From contig CP136896.1 of the NCBI GenBank assembly GCA_034359265.1, forward strand, positions 4,433,501 through 4,497,500: 64,000 bases of DNA, read 5' to 3'. The notes below the pieces were generated by a model that did no database searches, had not been told where the DNA came from, and saw only the letters and a list, made by a program, of their open reading frames with translations. The translations under genes were made by a program, and so were the position numbers. Source of the DNA: Canna indica (lineage: Eukaryota > Streptophyta > Magnoliopsida > Zingiberales > Cannaceae). Each line of letters begins with the position of its first letter. The stretch's first letter is position 1. Shown piece by piece: positions 48,733-61,106 of this stretch.

Positions 48733-49219
48733 CTCTACTAGAAATTGGATATTCAACAACAACTATCAACAATGGTCGCTCAAGCTGTTGCTATTTGCAA
48801 CGACGTTCTTACGGCCGCTCAAGCCATCGCAGATATGTTGTATTTGCAACGACGTTCTAACGGACACGTGAGCCGTTGCAGATATTAATTACCTCAGCAA
48901 CGGCGTTCTAACAGACAAGTGAGCCATTATGTCTAGGGGGCACTGGACTCTGGCGCCGGAAGTGCTTATATAATATTATTTATATATATTTTTAATTTTT
49001 AATTAATTGTTTAATTTGTTAGACTAATTTTTAGAGTTTAGATTAATTGTTATGATTTTTAGATTAATTGTTAGAGTATAGAGTAATTTTTAGATTAATT
49101 GTTAGAGTTTAGAGTTATTTTTAGATTAATATTATGTTTTAGATTGATAATTGTAGGTTAATTATTTAAATTAGTTAAAATGTTGTAGATTAATATTAAT
49201 TAATTAGTTAAAATGTTAA

Positions 49220-49410
49220 TTAGTCCGGAGTAGTCCTCAGTGGACTCGCGCCGGAATCGTCCACTTCGGATTTGCGGCGGAATCGTCAATTTCGGACTGA
49301 CGCCAGAATCGTCCACTTCGGACTCGTGCCGGAATCATCCATTTCGAACTTCCACCGAAATCGTCTAATTTTGACTCGTGTCGGAATTGTCCACTATGGA
49401 CTTGAACTGG
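49220..49410. repeat. Tandem array of about 30-bp units in CACTA A
   Basis: About six diverged units of the type CGGAATCGTCCACTTCGGA. Equivalent to the arrays in CACTA 1 and B. Confidence 0.8.
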
Positions 49411-51075
49411 CTTGAAACATTTAGAAAATAATCATCCATCCGACGAGTTGATACGTTTCACGTATGCATCGACGAGTCGGATATGATTTAGCAAAACCTT
49501 AGATCCGTTCGGGGGTTGTATGTTCGTGTAAAAGAAGTATATGATCTTTTATACGACGTACAACTCTTGAATTGTCACCGATTGGACAATTTGGGAATAT
49601 AATTATTTATATTGCACTTACGTTTTTCTTTTAACCATTAACTTATTCTAAATTTCGGCAGTATCTCTCTTGTTCTCCGACACGTGCCCAGATGATAAGC
49701 GTATTCGGAGAACTGTAGGGAGATACTGCCAAAATTTAGAATGAAGTTAGCGATTAAAAGAAATACTTAGCGCAATATAAATAATATAAATTCCGAATAA
49801 AATATGACCATCTCACCTAAAGGCATTAAGCTAAGAAATTGTCATTGATTGACAGAATCATGTCGGCTGATCGAAGTTGGATGTACCGACGTCTTGATCG
49901 TGGAGCTTTAACGAATGAGTTTCGATTAAGCGTAACTTACATCCTAAATTTCGCTTATTTAAATCAAAAATTCGTTAGCGTCGGTGATAAAATCCGATGT
50001 CCCTGTCGCATTTGCTTGAATGGACGATTTTTGGATCGGAAAATTATCACTCTACATCTATATAGCAAAGGATTTGCACCAAGATATTTTCTATGAACTT
50101 GTCACAGGGAGTCACGTGAAGTCGGGACGTGAGAAATCCTATCGTTTAGACACATGGTGAATCTTCCTTTGCTAGTGTTTCTTCATCCAGTCAATCTAAT
50201 CCCTATAGAACTATGATACTTGATAGACTTGGGGGTCAATTCCACCTAAATGATAATATTGATCGGCCAATTACTGAGACGTCAGTCCTACCAGATACTA
50301 CAGCGATTGATATCACAAAAGTACAAACTGCGGTAGAGATTGAATTGCCGAATAAAGAAGCTGCAGAGTTTTACGAGATGTTGAAAGCTGCGATGAACCT
50401 TTGTATGAGAATTGTCCTAAATCCACTAGGTTATCAACAATGACGCAGCTCCTAAACATCAAGGCCGATTATAATATCAGCAGGGTTGCGTATGATCGGA
50501 TTGCATGATTGATTAATGGAATGCTGCCTACTGATAACAAGTTTGAGCCAACTTTTTATAAAACTAAAAAACTGATTAGAAAATTGGGGCTGGGGTACGA
50601 AAAAATACACGTGTGCCAAAATAACGACATTTTATATTATAAAGAACATGTGCAGTTGGATAAATGCCCTGTATGTCAACATCCTCGTTACAAGGAGAAG
50701 AAATCCGCCCGACAAAAAAATATCCCGTTTAAGGTGCTTCGGTATTTTCCACTAACACCGAGGCTTCAAAGATTATTCATGTCGAAAAAGATGCCCCCCT
50801 AAATGAGTTGGCATGCAAGAAGTCGTGATGATACAGTAATGACTCATCCATCCGACAACGAAGCATGGAAACATTTGGATACATGTTATCCTTCATTTGC
50901 TAGGGATATTAGAAATATTAGATTGGGATTGTGCACAGATGGTTTTAATCTGTTTGGACATTCTGCAACTTCATGTTCAGTTTGGCCAGTGCCGCTGACA
51001 GTTTATAATTTGTCATCGTTAATGTGTATGAAAGATGAATTTATTTATCTTTCGATGATTATTCCGGGTCCTAAG

Positions 51076-52638
51076 TGTTGGACGAAATGGCACACTAGAG
51101 GGGGGGGGCTGAATAGTGTGTCTACTATACGATTTGCCTAAATTTGATTTTAATCGATTACTTAACTCGTTTAGGCGAATTACAATTATGCGATGCAGAA
51201 GTAAGATAAATGATAAAACAATTAAGCACAACAAATGAAATCAATGCTAACACAATAATTTTATAGTGGTTCGGCCTCAATGCCTACTCCACTACCTAAG
51301 CACCCTGCTTAGGATTTCTAAACTAGTTTTACTAGATTAATTTATGTTTCCCTTACACACGAGGGCTTTTCACCGAAGAGACGCACTCTCGACCTAAGTC
51401 ACTTCTACACCCGGAAATCTCCGACTTCTTATCGAGAGTCCTCTTCCACCTCAACCCTAAGGGACAACTAAACTAATCCTAGTAAAAACTAAGTTTACAC
51501 AAGTGGCTTTACTCTTATACCAAGATACCACTTCTACACACAAGACCAAAACACCTGGTCTTCTACCCACACAAATAAATTAAACGTTCAATAACAGATA
51601 AAATTACAATTGAAAAAGAGCTTAAAATGAAACCAAGAAGTCATGCTCTTTTCCAAGCCTTGAAGCCTTCAACTCTTCAGGAGGTAGAACTCGAATCAAT
51701 CCTGAGTTGAGGCAGCAGAGCTTGCGCTTGAAGAATTTGGCAGAAGAACAGAGCGCAATGCTTATCCTTTTTGGAAGGCTTAACTCTTCCTCTTAATGGC
51801 TCAATAATCTTTGTAAGAATGAGGAAGAAGTGTTAAGAGAATCATATGAGGGTATATTTATACCCTGGTGAAGAAATGACACTCAACGAATAGAAAACTA
51901 TTCGTTGCAGAGCGCCGGTCGAAGCGCCGATGGAAGCATCGGTCGACCGGTCATTCGACCGCTGTAATTCTCCCTGTGGTCGGTCGACCGACTGGTCGAC
52001 CACTAGACACGGATCGTGCGATCCGCGATCTTCGATCGACCTATCGATCGAACGACGCAATCTCGCATCGCGGCATTCAGCAGGTCGGTCGACCGATTGA
52101 TCGACCACCAGCTTGGGGCAGATTCTGCCGTGATTCGGTCGACTGCCCGAAGCAAGAATCTTGCATTTTCTTTCTTCGATCGACCGATCAGTCGACTGAC
52201 ACAAGCTGCATCTGCAGCTAGCCTCAGTCCAGTCGACAGCCAGGGCTACTGCCCCTTTTTACCTACAGTCGGTCGACCGCCCGGTCGATCGAACCTTGGC
52301 TAAGATTGTTTCCTTGAGCCTTTTTCTTCCGCGCTTCATTTTCGGATTCCGGCTTTCAACGAGCATCATCTTGGAGAGCTTTTGACTTGATCTTTGGACT
52401 CATCCAAGCGACTTGGGTGCACTCATCGATCTTCGAGAAACTTCCGTGATGAACCTGAGCGCGGCGATCAATGTCCTTCTGATTTCACGATTACTCCAAT
52501 TTATCCGATCGAGGACATCGAACGCTAGTCGATATGGAACCTGAAAGATATTCTCAATGAAATCATTAGTTCCATGTTTGTTATCATCAAACCATCAAGA
52601 TCGAGATTAAGGCTAAGGTTGATAACCTAAAGCCAACA
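51076..52638. mobile_element. Solo-LTR-like insertion, 1563 bp, in TNP2 of CACTA A
   Basis: Begins TGTTGGAC and ends GCCAACA, that is TG...CA with short inverted ends. The 5-mer CTAAG flanks both sides (51071-51075 and 52639-52643). Removing it restores the exact TNP2 sequence seen in element B (CGGGTCCTAAGGGTCCGC). It contains GAGGGGGGGGCTGAATAG near the start and GTGGTTCGGCCTCAATGCC, both common in plant LTRs, and no coding domain. Best read as a solo LTR left by recombination; a small non-autonomous retroelement is the alternative. Confidence 0.78.
51905..52295. repeat. Cluster of GGTCGACC/CGATCG palindromes
   Basis: Within 390 bases there are more than a dozen copies of GTCGACC, GGTCGAC, GATCGA or CGATCGA words, often paired with spacing of 8-12 bases, such as GGTCGGTCGACCGACTGGTC. 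Located in the solo-LTR-like insertion. Confidence 0.8.
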
Positions 52639-54262
52639 CTAAGGGTCCGCGAAAAGAAATTGACGTGTTTCTCAGACTCTTGATAGATGAATTGAAAACA
52701 TTGTGGACTGAGAGAGCTGTCACTTATGATTGTCATCGGAAGCAAAACTTCAATTTAAAGGCTGCAATCATGTGAACAATCAATGATTTCCCGACATACG
52801 GCATGTTGTCTGGTTGGAGCACTCACGGCCGACTCTCTTGTCCGTATTGTACGGAACACTCTAAATCAATCAGTATTCAAAACGGATGAAAAATCTCATT
52901 CTTTGATTGTCATAGTCAATTCCTACTGGCTAACCATCAGTATCGAAGGAATCATAATAAATTTACTAAGGGCAGAGTCGAAAGAGATGGGCCACCACCG
53001 ATGTTGTCTGGTGAACAAATGTTATCACGTGTTTCAGCACTTCCAAAGATAGTATTTGGTCGGAATGAAAGAGTGTCAGGCTTTGGTCAAACACATAACT
53101 GGGTGAAAAAAGTATCTTTTGGGAATTGACCTATTGGAGTTCATTATTGATTCGACATAATTTAGATGTCATGCACATTGAAAAAAATGTGTTTGATAAT
53201 ATTTTCAACAATTTGATGGATGTTTCCAAAAAAAATAAAGATAATGTCAAAGCCCGACATGATCTGAAAATACTTTGTAAGAGACCAGAGTTGGAGTTAC
53301 AAGAGGTCAACGAACGATATCTGAAATCGAACGCACCGTATGTGTTAAATAAACAACGATGTGTGAACGTCGATGATTGCAAAATATGCTTCAAACTTAT
53401 CTCGATGTGTGTCAATGGATAAAAGAACTCAGATTTACCCTATGGATATGCTTCAAACTTATCTCGATGTGTGAATGTCGATGATTGTAAAATATCAGGG
53501 ATGAAGAGCCATGATTGTCATGTATTCATGCAGAGATTGCTTCCGATCGCATTCCGAGATCTTCTACCTGATAATATTTGGGGTTCGTTGACTGAATTAA
53601 GTATGTTTTTTAGAAACATTTGTGCAAATTTCCTTCGAGTCGAAGATATGTCAACACTTGAAAGGAATATTATTGAAATCATATGCAAGTTGGAGCAGTT
53701 TTTCCCTTCTGCATTTTTTACTCGATGGAGCATCTACCGATACACTTGGCATACGAGGAACGAGTTGGTGGCCCCGTTCAATATCAGTGGATGTACTTAT
53801 TTGAAAGATACATGAATCATCTGAAGAAAAAAGTAAAGAACACCGCAGCTGTTGAAGGATCAATATCTGAATCATATATCATCCAAGAAATTTCAACATT
53901 CTGCTCATTTTACTTTGAATCGACAGTACAGACAAAATTTGATCGTCTTCCACGTAACGACGACGGGGGAGTTCGACATTCGGATGAACGTTTAAATATA
54001 TTTTATCACTCTGGTCGTGCTTTTGGTTCTCGTCCATCTCGACACTTAAGCGAGGAAGAGTATCATTTGACACACTTGTATGTATTACTCAATTGTCCAG
54101 AGATTAAACAATTCATTGAAATATTTGACATTGAGATGGTGCAAAAATACTCTATTCACAACGATCAAGAATTAGAGAGATTGCGGAATCGTGATTTCCC
54201 TACATTATGGTAAGTATATTTGTTTTATGAAAAATATTAAACAAAAAGTTAAACTCGAGTAG

Positions 54263-54554
54263 GAGACCTACAATCAAACGGTGATACAGCACGGAGGCAC
54301 CCTCGAGGACTTTGATGCAGGAGCGTGGGTCGAGGCTGCAGGTGGCTGGGACCACGGTCGCATGTATGGTTTTGCAGATAGTGGTCATGCACGAGCCGTG
54401 CTAGGCCCGCTTGGGGCACCGACCCCTCCGCATGCTGGTGAGCGGCCGTCCACCTCCAGGTCCAGTTTTGATCATAGTACCAGGATAAGGACACTAGAGG
54501 AGACGGTCACGCATCAGAGTTAGATGATGGCGGAAATGCATGCTATGCTACGCA
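54263..54554 (+). pseudogene. Last exon of Ptta gene in CACTA A, split by CACTA B
   Basis: After a GAGTAG acceptor the frame reads ETYNQTVIQHGGTLEDFDAG and YGFADSGHARAVLGPLGA, as in element B. A TAG stops it at 54521-54523. CACTA B inserts at 54554; the exon resumes at 61435 (NISAHTGASIPSASSDPSSS) and ends near 61544. Exons 1-4 are absent because of the deletion at about 54210. Confidence 0.8.
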
Positions 54555-54574
54555 CACTACTAGAAACTTGGTCT

Positions 54575-54862
54575 TCAGCAACGGCTATCAGCAACGGCCG
54601 CTCAAGCCGTTACTATTTGCAACAGCATTCTTACGGCCGCCCGGGCCGTTGCAGATATATTGTATCTGCAACGGCGTTCTAACGGACACGCGAGCCATTG
54701 CGGATTATTTTAATTATCCGCAACGTCTTTCGGACGGACACTCGAGCCGTTGCTGATATTTTAATTATCAGCAACGGCATGCTAACGGACAAGTGAGCCG
54801 TTGCTAATGATAACTTATTAGCAACGGCTTTCTAACGAACGAGTGAGCCGTTGCTGATAAGT
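54575..54862. repeat. Left subterminal repeats of CACTA B
   Basis: About ten CAACGGC/GCCGTTGC words, mostly spaced 15-25 bases, in alternating orientation. Matching right-side repeats lie at 61110-61425. Confidence 0.9.
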
Positions 54863-55164
54863 TTATATAGGGCACGCAGTCGCGCCCGACCCTTCTTCCT
54901 CCCGCTGCTGTCGCCTGCTCCCGCCTGTCGCCGCCGCTGCCGACGCCGACGACGCCTCTTCCTCCTCCCGCTGCTGCCGACTTTTTCAGGTATGCCTCGC
55001 CGGTCGGCCGTCTCTTCCCGTTGCGGCCGGCGGCGGTCGGCCAATGGCCGCCGCCGGAGTCCACCTGACTCCGGCGCCGGAATTTATAGATTTATATATA
55101 ATTTTTTATTGTTTTTTAATTGTTAATTAATTATTTAATTTGTTAGATTAATTATTAGGGTTTA

Positions 55165-55310
55165 GATTAATTTCGGAATTGTCCACTTCGGACGCGCGCC
55201 AAAATCGTCCACATCGGACGCGCGCCGGAATCGTCCACTTCGGACGCGCGCCAAAATCGTCCACTTCGGACGCGCGCCGGAATCATCCAATATGGACTCA
55301 AACTGTCTCG
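55165..55310. repeat. Tandem array of about 30-bp units in CACTA B
   Basis: About five units of CCACTTCGGACGCGCGCC with AAAATCGT or GGAATCGT links. Less diverged than the arrays in A and CACTA 1. Confidence 0.85.
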
Positions 55311-55761
55311 AAATATTTAGAAAATAATCATGCATCCGACGAGTTTATATGTTTCACGTACGCATCGACGAGTCGGATATGATCTAGCAAAACCTTAGAT
55401 CCGTTCGGGGATTGTATGTTCGTGTAAAAGAAGTAGATGATCTTTTATACGACGTACAATTCTTGAATTGTCCCTGATTGGACAATTTGGGAATATAGTT
55501 ATTTGTACTGCACTTACGTTTTTATTTTAACTGTTAACTAATTATTCTAAATTTTGGCAATATCTCTCTTGTTCTCCGATACGCGCCCAGATGATATGCG
55601 TATTCGGAGAACTATAGGGAGATGCTGCCGAAATTTAGAATAATTAGTTAACAGTTAAAATAAAAATGTAAGTGCAGTACGAATAACATAAATCCCGAAT
55701 GGAATAGGACAATCTCACCTAAAGACATTAACCAAAGAAATTGTCATTGATTGACAGAATC

Positions 55762-58700
55762 ATGTCGGCTGATCGAAGTTGGATGTACCGACGTCTTGAT
55801 CGTGGAGCTTTAACGAATGAGTTTCGATTAGGCGTAACGTACTTCCTAAATTTCGCCTATTCGAATCGGAATTTCGTTAGCATGGGTGATCAAATCTGAT
55901 GTCTGTGCCGCATTTGTTCAAATGGACGATTTTTGGATCGGGAGACTGTCACTCTGCATCTATATACCAAAGGATTTGCACCAAGATATTTTCTATGGAC
56001 TTGTCACGGGGAGTCACGCGAAGTCGGGACGTCGAGCAATCCTGTCATTCAGACATATGGTGAATCTTCCTCTGCTGGTGCTTCTTCATCCAGTCAATGT
56101 AATCCCTATAGAACAATAATACTTGATAGTCTTGGGGGTCAATTCCACCTGAATGATAATGTTGATCGGCCAGTTCTTCAGACATCAGTCCCACCAGATA
56201 CTACAGCGGTTGATATCACAGAAGTACAAATTGCGGTAGAGATTGAATTACAGAATAAAGAAGCTGCAGAATTTTACGAGATGTTGAAAGCTGCCGATGA
56301 ACCTTTGTATGAGAATTGTCCTAAATACACTAGGTTTTCAGCAATGACACAACTCTTAAACATCAAGGCCGATTGTAATATCAGCGGAGTTGCGTATGAT
56401 CGGATTGCTGGATTGATTAATGGAATACTGCCTACTGATAACAAGTTTGAGCCAACTTTTTATAAGACTAAAAAGCTAATGAGAAAATTGGGGCTTGGGT
56501 ACGAAAAAATACACGCGTGCCAAAATAACTGCATTTTATATTATAAAAAATATATGCAGTTGGATAAATGCCCTGTATGTCAGCATCCTCGTTACAAGGA
56601 GAAGAAATCGGTCCGACAGAAAAATATTCCGTTTAAGGTGCTTCGGTATTTTCCACTAACACCGAGACTTCAAAGATTATTCATGTTGGAAAAGACAGCC
56701 CCCTACATGAGTTGGCATGCAAGAAGTAGTGATGATACAGTAATGACTCATCCATCTGACAGTGAAGCATGGAAACATTTGGATACATGTTATCCTTCAT
56801 TTGCTAGGGATACTAGAAATATCAGATTGGGATTGTGCACAGATGGTTTTAATCCGTTTGGACATTCTGCAACTCCTTATTCAGTTTGGCCAGTGCTGCT
56901 GACAGTTTATAATTTGCCACCGTCAATGTGCATGAAAGATGAATTTATTTATCTTTCGATGATTATTCCGGGTCCTAAGGGTCCGCGAAAAGAAATTGAC
57001 ATATTTCTCAGACCCTTGTTAGATGAATTGAAAACATTGTGGACTCAGGGAGCTGTCACTTATGATTGTCATCGGAAGCAAAACTTCAATTTAAAGGCCG
57101 CGGTCTTGTGGACAATCAATGATTTCCCGGCGTACGGCATATTGTCGGGTTGGAGCACTCACGGCCGACTCTCTTGTCCGTATTGTATGGAACACTCTAA
57201 ATCAATCAGTCTTCAGAACGGACGAAAAATCTCATTCTTTGATTGTCATCGTCGATTCCTACCGGTTAATCATCAGTATCGAAGGAATCGTAATAAATTT
57301 ACTAAGGGCAGAGTCGAAAGAGATGGGCCACCACCGATGTTGTCTGGTGAACAAATGTTAGCACGTGTTTCAGCACTTCCAGATATAGTATTTGGTCGCA
57401 ATGAAAGAGTGTCAGGTTTTGGCCAAACACATAACTGGGTGAAAAAAAGTATCTTTTGGAAATTGTCCTATTGGAGTTCATTATTGATTCGACATAATTT
57501 AGATGTCATGCACATTGAAAAAAATATGTTTGATAATATTTTCAACACTTTGATGGATATTTCCGGAAAAACAAAAGATAATGTCAAAGCCCGACATGAT
57601 ATGAAAATACTTTGTAAAAGACCAGAGTTGGAGTTACAAGAGGTCAACAGACGATATCTGAAACCGAAGGCCCCATATGTGTTAAATAAACAACAGATCA
57701 AAGATGTTTGTCAATGGGTAAAAGAACTCAGATTATCCGATGGATATGCTTCAAACTTATGACGATGTGTGAACGTCGATGATTGCAAAATATCAGGGAT
57801 GAAGAACCATGATTGTCATGTATTCATGCAGAGATTACTTTCGATCGCATTTCGAGATCTTCTACCTGATAATATTTGGGGTCCGTTGACTGAATTAAGT
57901 ATGTTTTTTAGAAACATCTGTGCAAATGTCCTTCGAGTCGAAGATATGTCAACACTTGAAAATAATATTGTTGAAATCATATGCAAGCTGGAGCAGTTTT
58001 TCCCTCCTGCATTTTTTGACTCGATCGAGCATCTACCGATACACTTGGCATACGAGGCACGAGTTGGTGGCCCCGTTCAATATCGGTGGATGTACTTATT
58101 TGAAAGATACATGAATCGTCTGAAGAAAAAAGTAAAGAACACCGCAGCTGTTGAAGGATCAATATCTGAATCGTATATCATCCAAGAAATTTCAACATCC
58201 TGCTCATTTTACTTTGAATCGACAGTACAGACAAGATTTGATCGTCTTCCACATAACGACGACGGGGGTGTTCGACATTCAGATGGACGTTTAAATATAT
58301 TTTGTCACTCTGGTCGTGCTTTTGGTTCTCGTCCATCTCGACACTTAAGCGAGGAAGAGTATCATTTGGCACACTTGTATGTATTACTCAATTGTTCAGA
58401 GATTGAACAATTCATTGAAATATTTGACATTGAGATGGTGCAAAAATACTCTATTCACAACGATCAAGAATTGGAGAGATTACAGAATCGTGATTTCCCT
58501 ACTTGGATTCAGACTTACAGCAAAGATCACAGAGCTGAAATAGATGAAAGAATATTTGAGTTTGTTAGTGGACCGTCGCGACTTGTGTCGTGCTATAGCG
58601 GATATTTTGTTAACGGGTATAAATTTCACACGGTTGAATATTCATTTACAAAGAAGACGATGAATGCTGGGGTCTGCGTGAAAGGGACAACTTATGTTGA

Positions 58701-59251
58701 ATGTGATATGGATTTTTATGGACTGGTGGAAGAAGTGATAGAGTTGCACTACTTCGGCTTAAAATCAGTGATCCTATTTAGATGTCATTGGTTCGATACA
58801 ACAGAAAGGGGCATGAAAGTTCATCCAAAATACAAACTTGTTGAGGTTAATTACAAATCGAAATTGGCAGCAAATGAGCCTTTTATATTGGCATCACAAG
58901 CCAAACAAATATATTACGCGAAGTATCCGGCTCGAAATAAAGATAGAGCGGATTGGCGTGTAGTCTGTAAGACAAAAGGTAGAGAAAAATTTGATCCGAT
59001 AGTAGGAGAAAATGATCGAGCTGATACCTGATATGACACATGGTTTCTATCAAGAAGATGATCCTCCTACTGTAGATCGTATTATTCCAATACTCGGGGA
59101 TGCAGACACAACGTCAATTCAATTAGAAGTTGAATATGCTGATGATGACGATCATGAAATTGAGGAAGCTGGAGATGAAGAAGATGAAGAAGAGGAAGAA
59201 GAGGAAGAAGAGGAAGAATTCGAAGACTATTATTCAGATGATGAGGAATAA
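55762..59251 (+). pseudogene. TNP2-type transposase (Transposase_21) of CACTA B, lightly damaged
   Basis: Enzyme expected to cut and join CACTA ends. From ATG 55762 one frame runs to 59031. Two stops interrupt it: TGA at 55897, where element A has CGA, and TGA at 57760, where A has TCT. A one-base frameshift near 59000-59012 leads into an acidic tail (ADDDDHEIEEAGDEEDEEEE) ending at 59251. Domain order: Transpos_assoc (about residues 1-80), Transposase_21 (IRLGLCTDGFNPFG, MIIPGPKGPRKEIDIFLRPL, WSTHGRLSCPYC), DUF4218-like (HLPIHLAYEARVGGPVQYRW) and DUF4216-like (FRCHWFD). Full length would be about 1160 residues, usual for the family. Confidence 0.88.
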
Positions 59252-59326
59252 TTGTAAAGTATATATTTTATTAAATATATCTCTACTATTTATACAATAA
59301 TCTGATTATATGTCTGTTCGACAGAT

Positions 59327-60829
59327 ATGTCTGATCGTGGTTATCGACGCAGGAGAGCTTCGGAGTCTTCGATCGGTGAGACTCCAGCACTTACTCATGC
59401 TGCTGATCCTCATGTGGATGATACTGCCGAGGCTAGTACATCCAGACGCAGGCGGCTACGCGGGCCGAACAGGTGGCAGCCTCCACCAGCCACAGAGTCA
59501 CGTAGATTTATTAGCGTGATTGGGGAGCGGTAATATATCATGAATTATGAATCATTACAAATTCATTATATCATAATATAATATTAAAATTTATTTTTGT
59601 TGTGCAGGTTCGAGCAAGAAGAAGTGCCGAGGAGCATTTCTTCTACTATTCGACGATACATGCACGGGGCATGGCCTACGTGGTCTCACGTGCCTAGCGA
59701 GCACGTCGACATGTTATGGCGCGAGTTTGAGGCATGTATTATTATTATTTTTACATGCATGATGATTAATATTGGTACTGATATTATTATTTTGCAGGCT
59801 CGCTATACATGGGCCGAGGACCAAAGGCCCTTCATTTACGCTGCCTGGGAGGCTATTTCCCGGGCAAGGTACAACGGGCAGCTGGGGCAGGCTCGGTCCC
59901 AAGCGATGGCCCGAGCTGGGACCACTAACACCGCGGGGACTCGGGGATACGGCCCCGGTTGGATTACTCCGGATATATGGGACCAGCTCGTGGGAATATG
60001 GTCGACGGATCGATGGTAGGAGTTTTCTCGGAATGCGGCTAGAAATCGCATGTCGGGGGGAGCAGCGCGTCACACCAGCGTCACACGAACCGTATGGTAA
60101 GTATATCTTTTAATTATATATTTTATTTGTTACTATGTGTACTAATTAATGTATTTGTTTTGTAAATGTAGACGACGGTGTCGGATGACGGGACTGTCCA
60201 GCGACCCTCCCCGATGGCGGTGTTTGAGCGGACTCATCGTCGAGCACATGGGACGAGGGAGTACATCCACAACCGCGCTGCATACATTATGGTAATTATA
60301 TATTTGTTTAAATTATTCGTTATATATTTATAATTTAAGTTTTATGATAAATATTAAACAAAAAATCAAACTCGAGTAGGAGACCTACAGCCAAACGGTG
60401 GTGCAGCGCGGGGGTACCCCCGAGGACTTTGACGCAGCATCGTGGGTCGAAGCCGCAAGTGGCTGGGACCATGGCCGCATATATGGCTTTGCAGATAGTG
60501 GTCATGCGCGAGCCGTACTAGGGCCACTTGGGGCACTGACCCCTCCGGTCGCTGGTAAGCGGCCGTCCACCTCTAGATCCAGTTATGATCATAGTAGCAG
60601 AATAAGGACTCTAGAGGACACGATCGCGCGTCAGACTGAGATGATGAAGCGCTAGAGTCAGATGATGACGGATATACAAGCTATGCTACGCAACATGTCA
60701 GGTCATCCCGAAGCAGGCATCTCTTCGGCCTCATCTAATCCATCGTCCTCGAGTCAGTCCACGCCGGTGTACACTCAAGCACTCCAGACCCCGCCATATG
60801 ATCCAGGCCATCCTCCATCGTCATCGTGA
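59327..60829 (+). pseudogene. Ptta/En-Spm Transposase_24 gene of CACTA B, five exons
   Basis: Exons 59327-59529, 59608-59731, 59798-60096, 60172-60291 and 60380-60829. The second intron has a GC donor (GCATGT) and an AG acceptor; phases support it. Recognised blocks are YTWAEDQRPFIYAAWEA, MAVFERTHRRAHG and ETYSQTVVQRGGTPEDFDA; the C-terminus is Ser-rich and ends PPYDPGHPPSSS. Lesions: TAG at 60017 (CACTA 1 has Q here), a probable one-base shift near 60080, and TAG at 60653. Starts 76 bases after TNP2, same strand. Probably the DNA-binding partner for the subterminal repeats. Confidence 0.78.
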
Positions 60830-61106
60830 GATTTTTTTTATATTGACTTTGTTACTGAGATATTGAACTTGTTTAATTTATATTGACTTTGTTACTGAGA
60901 TATTGATACTTCAATTTTGCATTTGAATTGTTTTTATACTATCGTGGATAATTAGCAATATAAATATAATTATTTTGATGTATATCTTGGTGTGTTTGTG
61001 ATGTGTGAATGAATGTGTGTATGAGTGTATGGGTGTGTGAGTTATGTATCAGATAATATATCAATGTATCAATGGAAATTTTAAATTTTAAATTTTTTCG
61101 TTACTA

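Larger units (their letters stand above)
49860..54213 (+). pseudogene. TNP2-type transposase of CACTA A, broken
   Basis: ATG at 49860 starts MSADRSWMYRRLDRGALTNE. Relative to element B the gene has a TGA where B has TGG (50094-50096), frame changes near 50105, 50390 and 50490, and the solo-LTR-like insertion after PGPK at 51075. It resumes at 52639. A short duplication near 53360-53470 repeats ATGCTTCAAACTTATCTCGA. Further stops or frame changes are near 53125 and 53710. After DFPT (54205) a deletion joins it to the Ptta gene, so the DUF4216-like part and acidic tail are missing. Recognised blocks include GPKG-region Transposase_21 and HLPIHLAYEERVGGP (DUF4218-like). Confidence 0.8.

Noticed and set aside
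54575..54862. Subterminal AACGGC repeats as a CRISPR-like or satellite array
   Set aside because: They occur at both ends of an element with CACTA termini and a 3-bp duplication, the known place for transposase-binding repeats.
54804..55126. Gly/Arg-rich and Arg/Ser-rich frames on both strands
   Set aside because: Same situation in the leader of CACTA B.
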